From the NCBI GenBank assembly GCA_037953625.1, contig CM075655.1, positions 26,492,001-26,556,000 on the forward strand: DNA of 64,000 nucleotides, given 5' to 3'. Below, piece by piece: positions 45,042 to 55,021 of the stretch. This DNA is from Crotalaria pallida (Eukaryota > Streptophyta > Magnoliopsida > Fabales > Fabaceae). A model generated the notes under the pieces. It made no database searches. It was not told where the DNA came from and was given only the letters and a program-made list of their open reading frames with translations. Both the position numbers and the translations under genes were made by a program. Position 1 is the stretch's first letter, and every line of letters begins with the position of its first letter.

Positions 45042-46504
45042 GTAAGGGAAGAGTTACCTAAATACTAGAATGAGTAATTTCAAGCTAGAAATGTAGGAAC
45101 CTCACAAGTTTCATCAAGGGATGAAGTTGGAATTGGGAATATGACATGGAGGTCATAAACCCAAGGTTTTCTAAGCCAAACAAGTTTAAATGGACCTAAT
45201 AATGCTCACTGGATCAATTTTCGAAGTTAAAATCAAGAGGAAATGAATTTCATATCTTGAAATGGTTATTTTCTAAGTTTATGTTGATTCTGTGAATTAC
45301 TGTAATTGATGTTGTTTCAGTGTTGATTACATGTTCTAACATGTTTGTTTCATGAGTCTAAGTTACTGTTTTGCATAAGAATGGAAAGACAAGGCTCAGA
45401 AATCGAATTGACATTGTAAAGTGCAGAAACTGGTGTTGTTGCAGCAAAAACACTCGAGTAATTTAAGAAAGACTCGAGTATTCTGGAAAAGTGGAAGAAC
45501 ACTCGAGTATTTCATAAGGACTCGAGTAATTTCACAAGAACACTCGAGTAGACAAAGAACTACTCGAGTAATTCAATGAATTTTTCAGAAAACCTTTACT
45601 TTTCTATAATTTTATTAAAGATTAACTCGTCTAATCTCCTATGTTATTAAATCCTAATTATTTCTCTTAATCTCATTGGTTGATTTTTATCCTGGATGAG
45701 TCCTACTGGAATTTCATTCAGTGGTTGACACATTCGGATAGGATGTCCCAATGGAGGTGCGTACACCCATTTGGTTGATTTTGTTCCCACGTCCCAGTGG
45801 AAGTCTTTACCCACTTGGTTGATATTTTGGGTGTCCTAAATGGGGTCGTTGCACTAATTAAATAATAATATGATTAACTCCTATTGTATAAAACCATCAC
45901 AAAGTGGCTGGGCCGCTGATGGAATTTTTGGAAAGCACAAGCACCAGTTAATGCAAAATGAAAAGATGGTCTATAAGTAAGAAGGACTATGAACTTTGGG
46001 TCTCTATATTGGAGGCATGATGTTCAAGGATGTGATGTAAAGGAAAGAAATAAAATGAAAAGTATGTGTGGCATTGACATGCATGGAGTTGCTCCGATTT
46101 CGATTGTGGAATCTGGCATAGTTAGACGTATTCCGCAGCATTGAATAAGCTATGATGCCATAGCACTGAAGATGCTATGATGATTTGAATTCCGTAACAT
46201 GAGAATGTTATGAAGGCTAGTTCCCAATCAATCGTGATGCATGGGTTGTGGATACGCTCCGGTTTGATGAAATATAGGATTGAGAATATCCCGAGCCTGA
46301 GATACTCGGATGTCAAACCGCGTAGCATGAATGAGGAGTAGGCATGCATCACGACACTAATTGAAATATTATAAAAGACAGTTTGAGCATATACATATGC
46401 ATTTATTATTGCTATTTGAAAACTTGTGCTTGTTATTTCTAGCCACTGTTATGCTCATTTGTTATTGTATTTAGCTATGACTCACTCCTAATCCCTTGTT
46501 GTAG
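45042..46504 (+). other. Predicted intron in 5' LTR of C
   Basis: Donor CTGAG|GTAAGGGAAG and acceptor CCCTTGTTGTAG, three bases before the LTR ORF ATG. Length 1463 bp. The 3' LTR copy is 52719-54181. Supported by conservation with A, E and J. Confidence 0.5.
45452..45569. repeat. Second ACTCGAGT cluster, 5' LTR of C
   Basis: Pairs start at 45452/45472 (20 bp), 45501/45520 (19 bp) and 45542/45562 (20 bp), inside the predicted intron. Confidence 0.65.
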
Positions 46505-46507
46505 GTC

Positions 46508-46986
46508 ATGGCCAGGAACATGATTTGCGTGGAGATGAGGCCGCTCCCTAATGGGGAGTGGAACTTCGAGGATCATCGGGCTATCTATGAAGGGGACGTG
46601 GAAGTCACTTTCCGTCACCCAAACCCATGGTCCCGAATGCGTCCGCGTCGGACGAGAATCCCAATGATGTACATTATGCACATTCCGCCAAATTTTGTGT
46701 TTCGGCATGAACACCACCACCACCGCAAAGACGTTTTCCGAGACGCACCCTTCCACCAAGTCCATCACCCTCTGAGGAAAGAATAGTTTTGGAGGTACCT
46801 GCTCCCTCTCGTCCTTCCACTAGAGCCCGATCTCGGACTCCGGTGTATGTGCCATCTGACCCGGCACATGAGGAGGAGGAGGAGGATCCGATAGAGGATG
46901 AGGATCCGGTGGAGGATGCGGATCCGGTGGCTGATGATGATTTCATGGACAACTCAACCAACAGTCAGTGGGGAACTGATGATTGA
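46508..46986 (+). pseudogene. LTR-encoded protein, 5' LTR of C, frameshifted
   Basis: It starts MARNMICVEMRPLPNGEW and keeps the conserved head through YIMHIPPNFVFRH. One base is then missing relative to LTR E, in the run before the CACCACCACCACC stretch, so the frame changes and stops at 46786. The original frame continues to 46986 with VPSDPAHEEEEEDPIEDEDPV... and ends NSTNSQWGTDD. The same lesion is in the 3' LTR, so it predates the insertion. Confidence 0.65.
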
Positions 46987-47343
46987 GTTGAGTTGGATGT
47001 TGGAATGTGGATAATGCGCCTCATCAGGTTTCTCTTATCTATATTATATTTTGAGTTTCGAACCAGTTGCTCTAGGTTATTATAAATTTTGTTGTAAGAT
47101 ATGTAATATAATGTAATGACCTAGAGTACTTAAGTTAAGCTTAATGTTAACAGTTTTTGATGTAATGGGAATGTACTTTTCTCTCGTGATGAAATATAAC
47201 ATGAATGTTTTCCTTCATGATGTTTAATTATTTCTGCAAAGGTTGAAATGGATGATGACTTAACTTTGAATAAAGGAAAAAAATGGTTGTATTTTGAATA
47301 TAAGTATTAAATTTAGAATAGAAAGTTGGGTCGTCACATTTAG

Positions 47344-47360
47344 TGGTATCAGAGCCATGA
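47344..47360 (+). other. Primer binding site of element C
   Basis: TGGTATCAGAGCCATGA lies five bases after the 5' LTR. It is the initiator-Met tRNA complement, undamaged. Confidence 0.93.
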
Positions 47361-47488
47361 TTCAACTCTCGGCCTTGGAGTGTGGCCTTACACACTAACC
47401 ATTGCATACGTTAGAATCATGTTTGCATTTTGAGATATAGAATAGCATAATCTAATTAAGCTTTTCCCCTTTGGATTCTGTAGGATAG

Positions 47489-48433
47489 ATGGCTGGACGT
47501 AATAACGCTAACATTGCTGAGGCTTTGACCCGTATGGCTGCGGTCCTGGAAAACTTGCAGCAAAACCGTCCTCCCAGCAATGTAACCCCGGTTGAATTTC
47601 AAGGACTAGATTCTTTCCGTAGATGTAAACCCCCTGGCTTCTCGGGTGGTCGCTGTCCTGAGCAAGCCCAGTTCTGGTTGGCTGAGATGAATAAGATTTT
47701 CCGAACGCTGACTCTCACGGAAGTTCAGAAGTTCACGTTCGCGGCTTACATGCTGAATGGAGAAGCTGCAACTTGGTGGGAGCAGACCCGCCAGTTCTTG
47801 GAGTATGATCATCGTGAGCTCACTTGGGAAGTCTTCACAGAGAAATTCTTGGAGAGGTACTTTCCGGATGACGTTCGGATCCAAAAGGAGATGGAATTCT
47901 TAGACTTGAAGCAAGGCAGCATGACTGTTGACCCGTATGCTGAAAAATTCGAGGAGCTGATGAAGTACTCCCCGTACTTCCAATATCATCCTGACGAATA
48001 CTCGAAATGCACCCGATTTGAGAATGGGCTGAGATCAGATATCAAGCTAGTTGTAAGCGTGCAAAGGATTCGTCATTATCCAACCCTGATTAGTGCATGT
48101 CGCATTTTCGAGAAGAACAATTTCAAGAAGGAAGTCAGTCAAGGAAGCCATGGACCCCACCGCAATCAGCATAAGAATAACCGTGAAAATCGTGGAGGCC
48201 CTTAATGGCACAAAGGAAAGGGAAGAGCATAACCTTCTGGAGTAGCTAGTCTTCCGGCTCCGGCAGAGGTTTGTAGCAAGTGTCAACGCTCTCATCCTGG
48301 TCAGGAATGCTGGAGGGACAAGCCACCAGTCTGTTTCAACTGTGGAAGGATCGATCATATCTCCCGTGCGTGCCGCCAACCCCCGCGCCAAAGCAACCAA
48401 GGACAAGGAAGCAAACCCTGGGTCAATGGAAAG
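47489..48433 (+). pseudogene. Element C gag with two in-frame TAA stops
   Basis: It starts MAGRNNANIAEALTRM. The gag domain lies at about 50-175 (FWLAEMNKIF, AATWWEQTRQFL, FLERYFPDDVR). TAA stops lie at 48203-48205 and 48230-48232, 27 nt apart, upstream of the zinc knuckles CSKCQRSHPGQEC and CFNCGRIDHISRAC (about 48270-48375). The frame is the same before and after, running straight into the protease, so the knuckles and pol can be made from this copy only by read-through or internal start. Confidence 0.9.
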
Positions 48434-51400
48434 GTGTTCACGATGTCTGGAGCAGAAGCACAACAAGCTGACAATCTTGTGCAAGGTAACCATTTCCTCA
48501 ATGGCATGCCTTGTCGCTTTTTATTTGATTCTGGAGCAACACATTCCTTCATCTCGGAGGCATGTGTCAAGCGTTTAAACTTGTCTGTCTCGGAGTCCCC
48601 GTTTAATCTGAGTGTGTCTACCCCCACGAATGCTCCTGTTGTTGCATCAAGAGCATGTGTCGGTTGTGTTGTTAGCATAGGAGATCAGATTTCTCGGATA
48701 AATCTGATTTGTTTGCCATTGTCCAATCTCGATGTTATTTTGGGCATGGATTGGATGGCATCCAACCATGTGGTAATCGACTGCAAGGCTCAAACGATTG
48801 TGTTTCCTGGTGAGAAGTCGCCGGCCAAGCAAACTGGAGGTTACGTGTGCCTATTTTCGGCCATCGCTGAAGAAAAGAAAGAGGAAGCAAAGATCGAAGA
48901 TATTCCGGTTATTCGAGACTTTCCCGAAGTGTTTCCCGACGAAGTGCTCAGTTTACCGTCGCATCGAGAGATAGAATTCAGTATTGACCTAGTCCCCGGT
49001 ACTGGCCCTATCTCTATCGCCCCTTATCGTATGGCTCCAGCAGAATTAGCTGAATTGAAGAAGCAAGTGGAAGATTTGCTAGAGAAGCAATTCATCAGAC
49101 CAAGTGTGTCACCTTGGGGAGCGCCAGTTTTATTCGTGAAGAAGAAGGATGGATCAATGAGAATGTGCATTGATTATAGGCAACTGAACAAAATTACCAT
49201 CAAGAACAAGTACCCGTTGCCAAGGATTGATGATTTGATAGATCAAGTGAGAGGAGCATCAGTGTTTTCAAAGATTGATCTGAGATCAGGTTATCATCAT
49301 ATCAGAGTTAAGGAGGAGGATGTACCAAAGACTGCTTTTCGGTCACGGTATGGACACTACGAGTATGTGGTGATGCCATTTGGGTTGACTAATGCTCCAG
49401 CAATATTCATGGATTACATGAATAGAGTGTTCCGACCCTACCTGGATTCCTTCGTCGTGGTGTTTATTGATGATATTCTCATTTATTCGAAGAATCCGGA
49501 GGAACACGCTAATCATCTGAAGATCATTTTGGAGACCTTGAGAGAGAAGAAGCTATATGCTAAGCTGGCCAAGTGTGAATTTTGGCTTGAAAAAGTCAAT
49601 TTCTTGGGACATATAATTTCAAAGGATGGTGTGGCTGTGGATCCGGTCAAAGTGGAATCAGTTCTGCAATGGGAAAGACCAAAGACGGTGATTGAAATAA
49701 GAAGTTTTCTTGGGTTAGCTGGATATTATCGGAAGTTCATCGAAGGTTTTTCCAAGTTGGCTCTTCCGTTAACTCGTTTGACCCGGAAAGAGCAACCTTT
49801 TGTCTGGAACAAGAAGTGTGAAGTTAGCTTCCAGACGTTGAAGGACAAGTTAACATCATCTCCAGTGTTAACTTTGCCCGATCCTAGGAAAATCTTCGAT
49901 GTTTATTGTGATGCATCTCGACAAGGTTTGGGTTGTGTCTTGATGCAAGAAGGGAAAGTTGTTGCTTATGCATCTCGTCAGTTGAAGGTGCATGAAGGGA
50001 ACTATCCTACTCACGACTTGGAATTGGCTGCCATTGTCTTTGCTTTGAAAATTTGGAGACATTACCTGTATGGTAATACGTTCCAAGTATTCAGCGACCA
50101 TAAAAGTTTGAAGTATCTCTTCGACCAAAAGGAGCTGAATATGAGGCAACGTAGGTGGATGGAATTCTTGAAGGATTATGAATTCGAATTGCATTACCAC
50201 CCCGGCAAAGCTAATGTTGTAGCCGACGCTCTCAGTAGGAAGATGTTGCACGTGAGTACGATGATGATAAAGGAAGCTCAGCTAGTTGAGGAATTCCGAA
50301 ACTTGAATTTGGCGATTCAGTTCAAGCCGAATTGCGTCAAGTTAGGAATGTTGCAAGTCACAAATGAGTTTGTGGGTCAAGTCCAAACCCTACAACAAGC
50401 GGACGAGGAGCTTCTAGAAAAGAAAAGATTAGGGATGGAAGGAGTAGAACCGGATTTCCAAATAGGATCCGATGGCATTTTGAGATTCAGGAATCGAATC
50501 TGCATCCCGGCAAATCAAGAATTAAGGAGAACTGTATTAGAGGAAGCCCACAAGAGCAAGCTGAGTATGCATCCTGGATCAACGAAGATGTATCAAGACC
50601 TGAAAAGGATGTTTTGGTGGCCCGGACTAAAGAGGGATGTTGCGTCTTACGTAGCGTCTTGCCTTGTCTGCCAAAAGGCGAAGATCGAGCATAAGAAGCC
50701 TGGAGGAGAACTACAACCTTTAAGCATACCAGAATGGAAGTGGGATGGAATAACTATGGATTTTGTAAGTGGTTTTCCAAGAACAAAAGAAGGCTTTGAT
50801 GCAATTTGGGTTGTGGTTGATCGCTTAACGAAGTCTGCACATTTCATTCCCATCAACATGCAGTATCCGTTGGAGAAGCTTGCAAGATTGTACATCAAGG
50901 AGATTGTTAGATTACACGGAATTCCCTCGAGTATTGTATCGGATCGTGATCCCCGTTTCGTGTCCCGGTTCTGGCAGAGTTTACATCAGGCATTGGGAAC
51001 GCAGTTGAGGATGAGTTCCGCTTATCACCCTCAAACCGATGGTCAATCGGAAAGAACGATTCAATCCTTGGAAGACCTGCTTCGAGCGTGTGTTCTGGAA
51101 TATCAAGAAGGTTGGGATCGGTTATTGCCGCTTGTGGAGTTCACCTACAATAATAGTTATCACGCGAGCATCGGTATGGCCCCGTACGAAGCCCTCTATG
51201 GAAGGAAGTATAGAACCCCGCTATGTTGGTTCCAAGTGGGGGAGAATGCTCTCATCGGACCTGAATTAGTTCAAGAAACGACTGAAAAGGTAAGGACTAT
51301 CCAAGAAAAGATGAAGATCGCTCAAAGTCGCCAGAAGAGTTATGCCGACCAACGAAGATCCAAGCTCGAATTTCAAGAAGGAGGTCATGTATTCCTGCGA

Positions 51401-51691
51401 GTCGTGCCAACGACTGGAATTGGAAGGGTAATGAAGCCAAAGAAGCTATCTCCTAAGTTCATCGGCCCTAACCAGATTTTGAAACGAGTAGGCCCTGTCG
51501 CGTATCAGATCGCCCTACCCCCATTTTTGTCCAACCTGCACAATGTTTTCCACGTTTCTCAGCTTCGCAAATTTATCCAAGATCCATCTTCGGTTGTGCA
51601 ATTGCAACAAGATTTGGTACCGCTGAAAGAAAATCTCACGTTTGATGTTGGACCTGTGAGAATAGAGGATAGAAGGATCAAGAAGTTGTGA
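48434..51691 (+). CDS. Element C pol: protease, RT, RNase H, integrase
   Basis: Open for 1085 residues in the gag frame (numbered from the first in-frame GTG). Protease FDSGATHSF has Asp32. RT spans about 180-360 with FIDD at 344-347. RNase H starts near 488 (YCDASRQGLG) with HDLELAAI and FSDHKSLKYL. The integrase zinc finger is at about 704-746 (HKSKLSMHPGSTK, CLVCQKAK). The core has Asp776, Asp837 and Glu873, the last two with 35 residues between, so the active site is complete. The GPF-type C-terminal domain (FIGPNQILKRVGPVAY) and HNVFHVSQLRKF follow. A TGA at 51689-51691 ends it before the chromodomain. Confidence 0.95.
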   Translation: MFTMSGAEAQQADNLVQGNHFLNGMPCRFLFDSGATHSFISEACVKRLNLSVSESPFNLSVSTPTNAPVVASRACVGCVVSIGDQISRINLICLPLSNLDVILGMDWMASNHVVIDCKAQTIVFPGEKSPAKQTGGYVCLFSAIAEEKKEEAKIEDIPVIRDFPEVFPDEVLSLPSHREIEFSIDLVPGTGPISIAPYRMAPAELAELKKQVEDLLEKQFIRPSVSPWGAPVLFVKKKDGSMRMCIDYRQLNKITIKNKYPLPRIDDLIDQVRGASVFSKIDLRSGYHHIRVKEEDVPKTAFRSRYGHYEYVVMPFGLTNAPAIFMDYMNRVFRPYLDSFVVVFIDDILIYSKNPEEHANHLKIILETLREKKLYAKLAKCEFWLEKVNFLGHIISKDGVAVDPVKVESVLQWERPKTVIEIRSFLGLAGYYRKFIEGFSKLALPLTRLTRKEQPFVWNKKCEVSFQTLKDKLTSSPVLTLPDPRKIFDVYCDASRQGLGCVLMQEGKVVAYASRQLKVHEGNYPTHDLELAAIVFALKIWRHYLYGNTFQVFSDHKSLKYLFDQKELNMRQRRWMEFLKDYEFELHYHPGKANVVADALSRKMLHVSTMMIKEAQLVEEFRNLNLAIQFKPNCVKLGMLQVTNEFVGQVQTLQQADEELLEKKRLGMEGVEPDFQIGSDGILRFRNRICIPANQELRRTVLEEAHKSKLSMHPGSTKMYQDLKRMFWWPGLKRDVASYVASCLVCQKAKIEHKKPGGELQPLSIPEWKWDGITMDFVSGFPRTKEGFDAIWVVVDRLTKSAHFIPINMQYPLEKLARLYIKEIVRLHGIPSSIVSDRDPRFVSRFWQSLHQALGTQLRMSSAYHPQTDGQSERTIQSLEDLLRACVLEYQEGWDRLLPLVEFTYNNSYHASIGMAPYEALYGRKYRTPLCWFQVGENALIGPELVQETTEKVRTIQEKMKIAQSRQKSYADQRRSKLEFQEGGHVFLRVVPTTGIGRVMKPKKLSPKFIGPNQILKRVGPVAYQIALPPFLSNLHNVFHVSQLRKFIQDPSSVVQLQQDLVPLKENLTFDVGPVRIEDRRIKKL

Positions 51692-51802
51692 GGGAAAGAG
51701 ATCCCGTTAGTACGAGTTCTTTGGGGGCGGGGTGGAGCATCTGACTCCACATGGGAATTAGAGTCTGAGAGGAGGAATGAATATCCGCATCTATTTATAT
51801 AA
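51692..51802 (+). pseudogene. Element C chromodomain, cut off by a TGA
   Basis: The same frame continues GKEIPLVRVLWG..., then STWELESERR and YPHLFI to a TAA. This is the type II chromodomain motif (compare B at 18075). The TGA is one C-to-T step from CGA, and B reads Arg at the equivalent place (QFRGKEIP). This copy would therefore make an integrase without its chromatin-targeting end. Confidence 0.85.
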
Positions 51803-51831
51803 ATCGGAATTTCGAGGACGAAATTCTATTT

Positions 51832-51844
51832 AAGTGGGGGAGGA
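51832..51844 (+). other. Polypurine tract of element C
   Basis: AAGTGGGGGAGGA touches the 3' LTR start TGTAAGACCC. Confidence 0.92.
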
Positions 51845-52200
51845 TGTAAGACCCTGTATTTTTATAAACAAATAAATTATTTAAATAAATGTGTTGAATA
51901 AAATAATGAATTTTCTAAAATTAGGTCATTTTACTCGAGTATTTTAGAGGGAACTCGAGTAAAAACCATTATCTGTTTGAAAATTTGAATTTTTAGCCAA
52001 AAGACTCGAGTATTTCAAAAAGGACTCGAGTGTTCTTGAGTTTCTGAAAAATACTCGAGTATAATGCAAAAGACTCGAGTAAATCGAGCAGTCTGGTTAA
52101 GTGTATAAGTCGGTTTCATTTAATTTTCGCACCAAAACGCGGTTTCTTGACATGACAAGCACAGAGCTGCACCTTACTTCGAAGGAAGGTAATCCTAGCT

Positions 52201-52208
52201 TATAAATA
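52201..52208 (+). promoter_or_regulatory. TATA box, 3' LTR of C
   Basis: TATAAATA lies about 120 bp after the promoter-side ACTCGAGT pairs. The 5' LTR has TAAAAATA at the same place, a single T-to-A change that should weaken the promoter that would transcribe the element. Confidence 0.6.
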
Positions 52209-54184
52209 AATGGCCATTGAAGCTCAAACGCTCAAAAATCTCTTGAAACCCGAATTTGACAAGAAATTCCTCTGTTTTACAGAGCTTACTTTGATCCCTT
52301 CGTTCTCTCTCAATCCTTACCCATTTCCCTTGAAACCTAAACACAAACTGAAGTTCTGATTCCATTCTTGAATTAGAACTCGAAATCACTTCAAAAGGCT
52401 TTCTGTAGATCAAGTTCTAGGTGTCCAAAGTTGAGGTCTTGAAGCTGCAAAAACAGAGCAAAGTTCAGCACTAAACACCCTCTTTCCTTGAATCCGTTTG
52501 GTAAATCCAGGAATCCTTTCGATTTCAAACTTGTTTTCATTTAAAGTTAGTACTTCCTAGTTTCTGAAACTAACTTGTTTCGTTCTGTTTCATGCCTTAT
52601 TCGTGGTGCAATTGATTGCCAAAGTCAGCCAGTGCAACTGTTTTGCACCAAGTCCAGAAACCAAATTCGAATCCAGTTACTCTTTTGATCAATCTATACT
52701 TTGTTTAGCTTCTCTGAGGTAAGGGAGGAGTTACCTAAATACTAGAATGAGTAATTTCAAGCTAGAAATGTAGGAACCTCACAAGTTTCATCAAGGGATG
52801 AAGTTGGAATTGGGAATATGACATGGAGGTCATAAACCCAAGGTTTTCTAAGCCAAACAAGTTTAAATGGACCTAATAATGCTCACTGGATCAATTTTCG
52901 AAGTTAAAATCAAGAGGAAATGAATTTCATATCTTGAAATGGTTATTTTCTAAGTTTATGTTGATTCTGTGAATTACTGTAATTGATGTTGTTTCAGTGT
53001 TGATTACATGTTCTAACATGTTTGTTTCATGAGTCTAAGTTACTGTTTTGCATAAGAATGGAAAGACAAGGCTCAGAAATCGAATTGACATTGTAAAGTG
53101 CAGAAATTGGTGCTGTTGCAGCAAAAACACTCGAGTAATTTAAGAAAGACTCGAGTATTCTGGAAAAGTGGAAGAACACTCGAGTATTTCATAAGGACTC
53201 GAGTAATTTCACAAGAACACTCGAGTAGACAAAGAACTACTCGAGTAATTCAATGAATTTTTCAGAAAACCTTTACTTTTCTATAATTTTATTAAAGATT
53301 AACTCGTCTAATCTCCTATGTTATTAAATCCTAATTATTTCTCTTAATCTCATTGGTTGATTTTTATCCTGGATGAGTCCTACTGGAATTTCATTCAGTG
53401 GTTGACACATTCGGATAGGATGTCCCAATGGAGGTGCGTACACCCATTTGGTTGATTTTGTTCCCACGTCCCAGTGGAAGTCTTTACCCACTTGGTTGAT
53501 ATTTTGGGTGTCCTAAATGGGGTCGTTGCACTAATTAAATAATAATATGATTAACTCCTATTGTATAAAACCATCACAAAGTGGCTGGGCCGCTGATGGA
53601 ATTTTTGGAAAGCACAAGCACCAGTTAATGCAAAATGAAAAGATGGTCTATAAGTAAGAAGGACTATGAACTTTGGGTCTCTATATTGGAGGCATGATGT
53701 TCAAGGATGTGATGTAAAGGAAAGAAATAAAATGAAAAGTATGTGTGGCATTGACATGCATGGAGTTGCTCCGATTTCGATTGTGGAATCTGGCATAGTT
53801 AGACGTATTCCGCAGCATTGAATAAGCTATGATGCCATAGCACTGAAGATGCTATGATGATTTGAATTCCGTAACATGAGAATGTTATGAAGGCTAGTTC
53901 CCAATCAATCGTGATGCATGGGTTGTAGATACGCTCCGGTTTGATGAAATATAGGATTGAGAATATCCCGAGCCTGAGATACTCGGATGTCAAACCGCGT
54001 AGCATGAATGAGGAGTAGGCATGCATCACGACACTAATTGAAATATTATAAAAGACAGTTTGAGCATATACATATGCATTTATTATTGCTATTTGAAAAC
54101 TTGTGCTTGTTATTTCTAGCCACTGTTATGCTCATTTGTTATTGTATTTAGCTATGACTCACTCCTAATCCCTTGTTGTAGGTC

Positions 54185-54663
54185 ATGGCCAGGAACATGA
54201 TTTGCGTGGAGATGAGGCCGCTCCCTAATGGGGAGTGGAACTTCGAGGATCATCGGGCTATCTATGAAGGGGACGTGGAAGTCACTTTCCGTCACCCAAA
54301 CCCATGGTCCCGAATGCGTCCGCGTCGGACGAGAATCCCAATGATGTACATTATGCACATTCCGCCAAATTTTGTGTTTCGGCATGAACACCACCACCAC
54401 CGCAAAGACGTTTTCCGAGACGCACCCTTCCACCAAGTCCATCACCCTCTGAGGAAAGAATAGTTTTGGAGGTACCTGCTCCCTCTCGTCCTTCCACTAG
54501 AGCCCGATCTCGGACTCCGGTGTATGTGCCATCTGACCCGGCACATGAGGAGGAGGAGGAGGATCCGATAGAGGATGAGGATCCGGTGGAGGATGCGGAT
54601 CCGGTGGCTGATGATGATTTCATGGACAACTCAACCAACAGTCAGTGGGGAACTGATGATTGA
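54185..54663 (+). pseudogene. LTR-encoded protein, 3' LTR of C, frameshifted
   Basis: It is identical in structure to 46508-46986, with the same one-base loss after FVFRH and the same acidic tail and NSTNSQWGTDD end in the shifted frame. Confidence 0.65.
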
Positions 54664-55021
54664 GTTGAGTTGGATGTTGGAATGTGGATAATGCGCCTCA
54701 TCAGGTTTCTCTTATCTATATTATATTTTGAGTTTCGAACCAGTTGCTCTAGGTTATTATAAATTTTGTTGTAAGATATGTAATATAATGTAATGACCTA
54801 GAGTACTTAAGTTAAGCTTAATGTTAACAATTTTTGATGTAATGGGAATGTACTTTTCTCTCGTGATGAAATATAACATGAATGTTTTCCTTCATGATGT
54901 TTAATTATTTCCGCAAAGGTTGAAATGGATGATGACTTAACTTTGAATAAAGGAAAAAAAATGGTTGTATTTTGAATATAAGTATTAAATTTAGAATAGA
55001 AAGTTGGGTCGTCACACTGGT

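Larger units (their letters stand above)
44167..47338 (+). repeat. 5' LTR of element C
   Basis: 3172 bp. It holds three promoter-side ACTCGAGT pairs, a TATA-equivalent site (44524-44532) reading TAAAAATA where the 3' LTR has TATAAATA, a donor at 45042, a second ACTCGAGT cluster, an acceptor at 46504 and the LTR ORF. Confidence 0.95.
44167..55016 (+). mobile_element. Complete Gypsy chromovirus C (Tekay/Del-like), 10.85 kb
   Basis: LTRs of 3172 bp at both ends begin TGTAAGACCC and end GGGTCGTCACA. Exact target duplication CTGGT (44162-44166 and 55017-55021). It has a PBS, gag, protease, RT, RNase H, integrase, chromodomain and PPT, in order. The LTRs differ by roughly 13 substitutions and two indels by eye (about 0.4%), so it is recent. 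The coding frame has two stops near the gag end and one stop before the chromodomain. It is the only complete member here of the family that left solo LTRs A, E and J. Confidence 0.96.
51845..55016 (+). repeat. 3' LTR of element C
   Basis: 3172 bp, nearly identical to 44167-47338. It keeps TATA box TATAAATA at 52201-52208. ACTCGAGT pairs lie at about 51933-52080 and 53129-53250. Predicted intron is 52719-54181. Confidence 0.95.
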
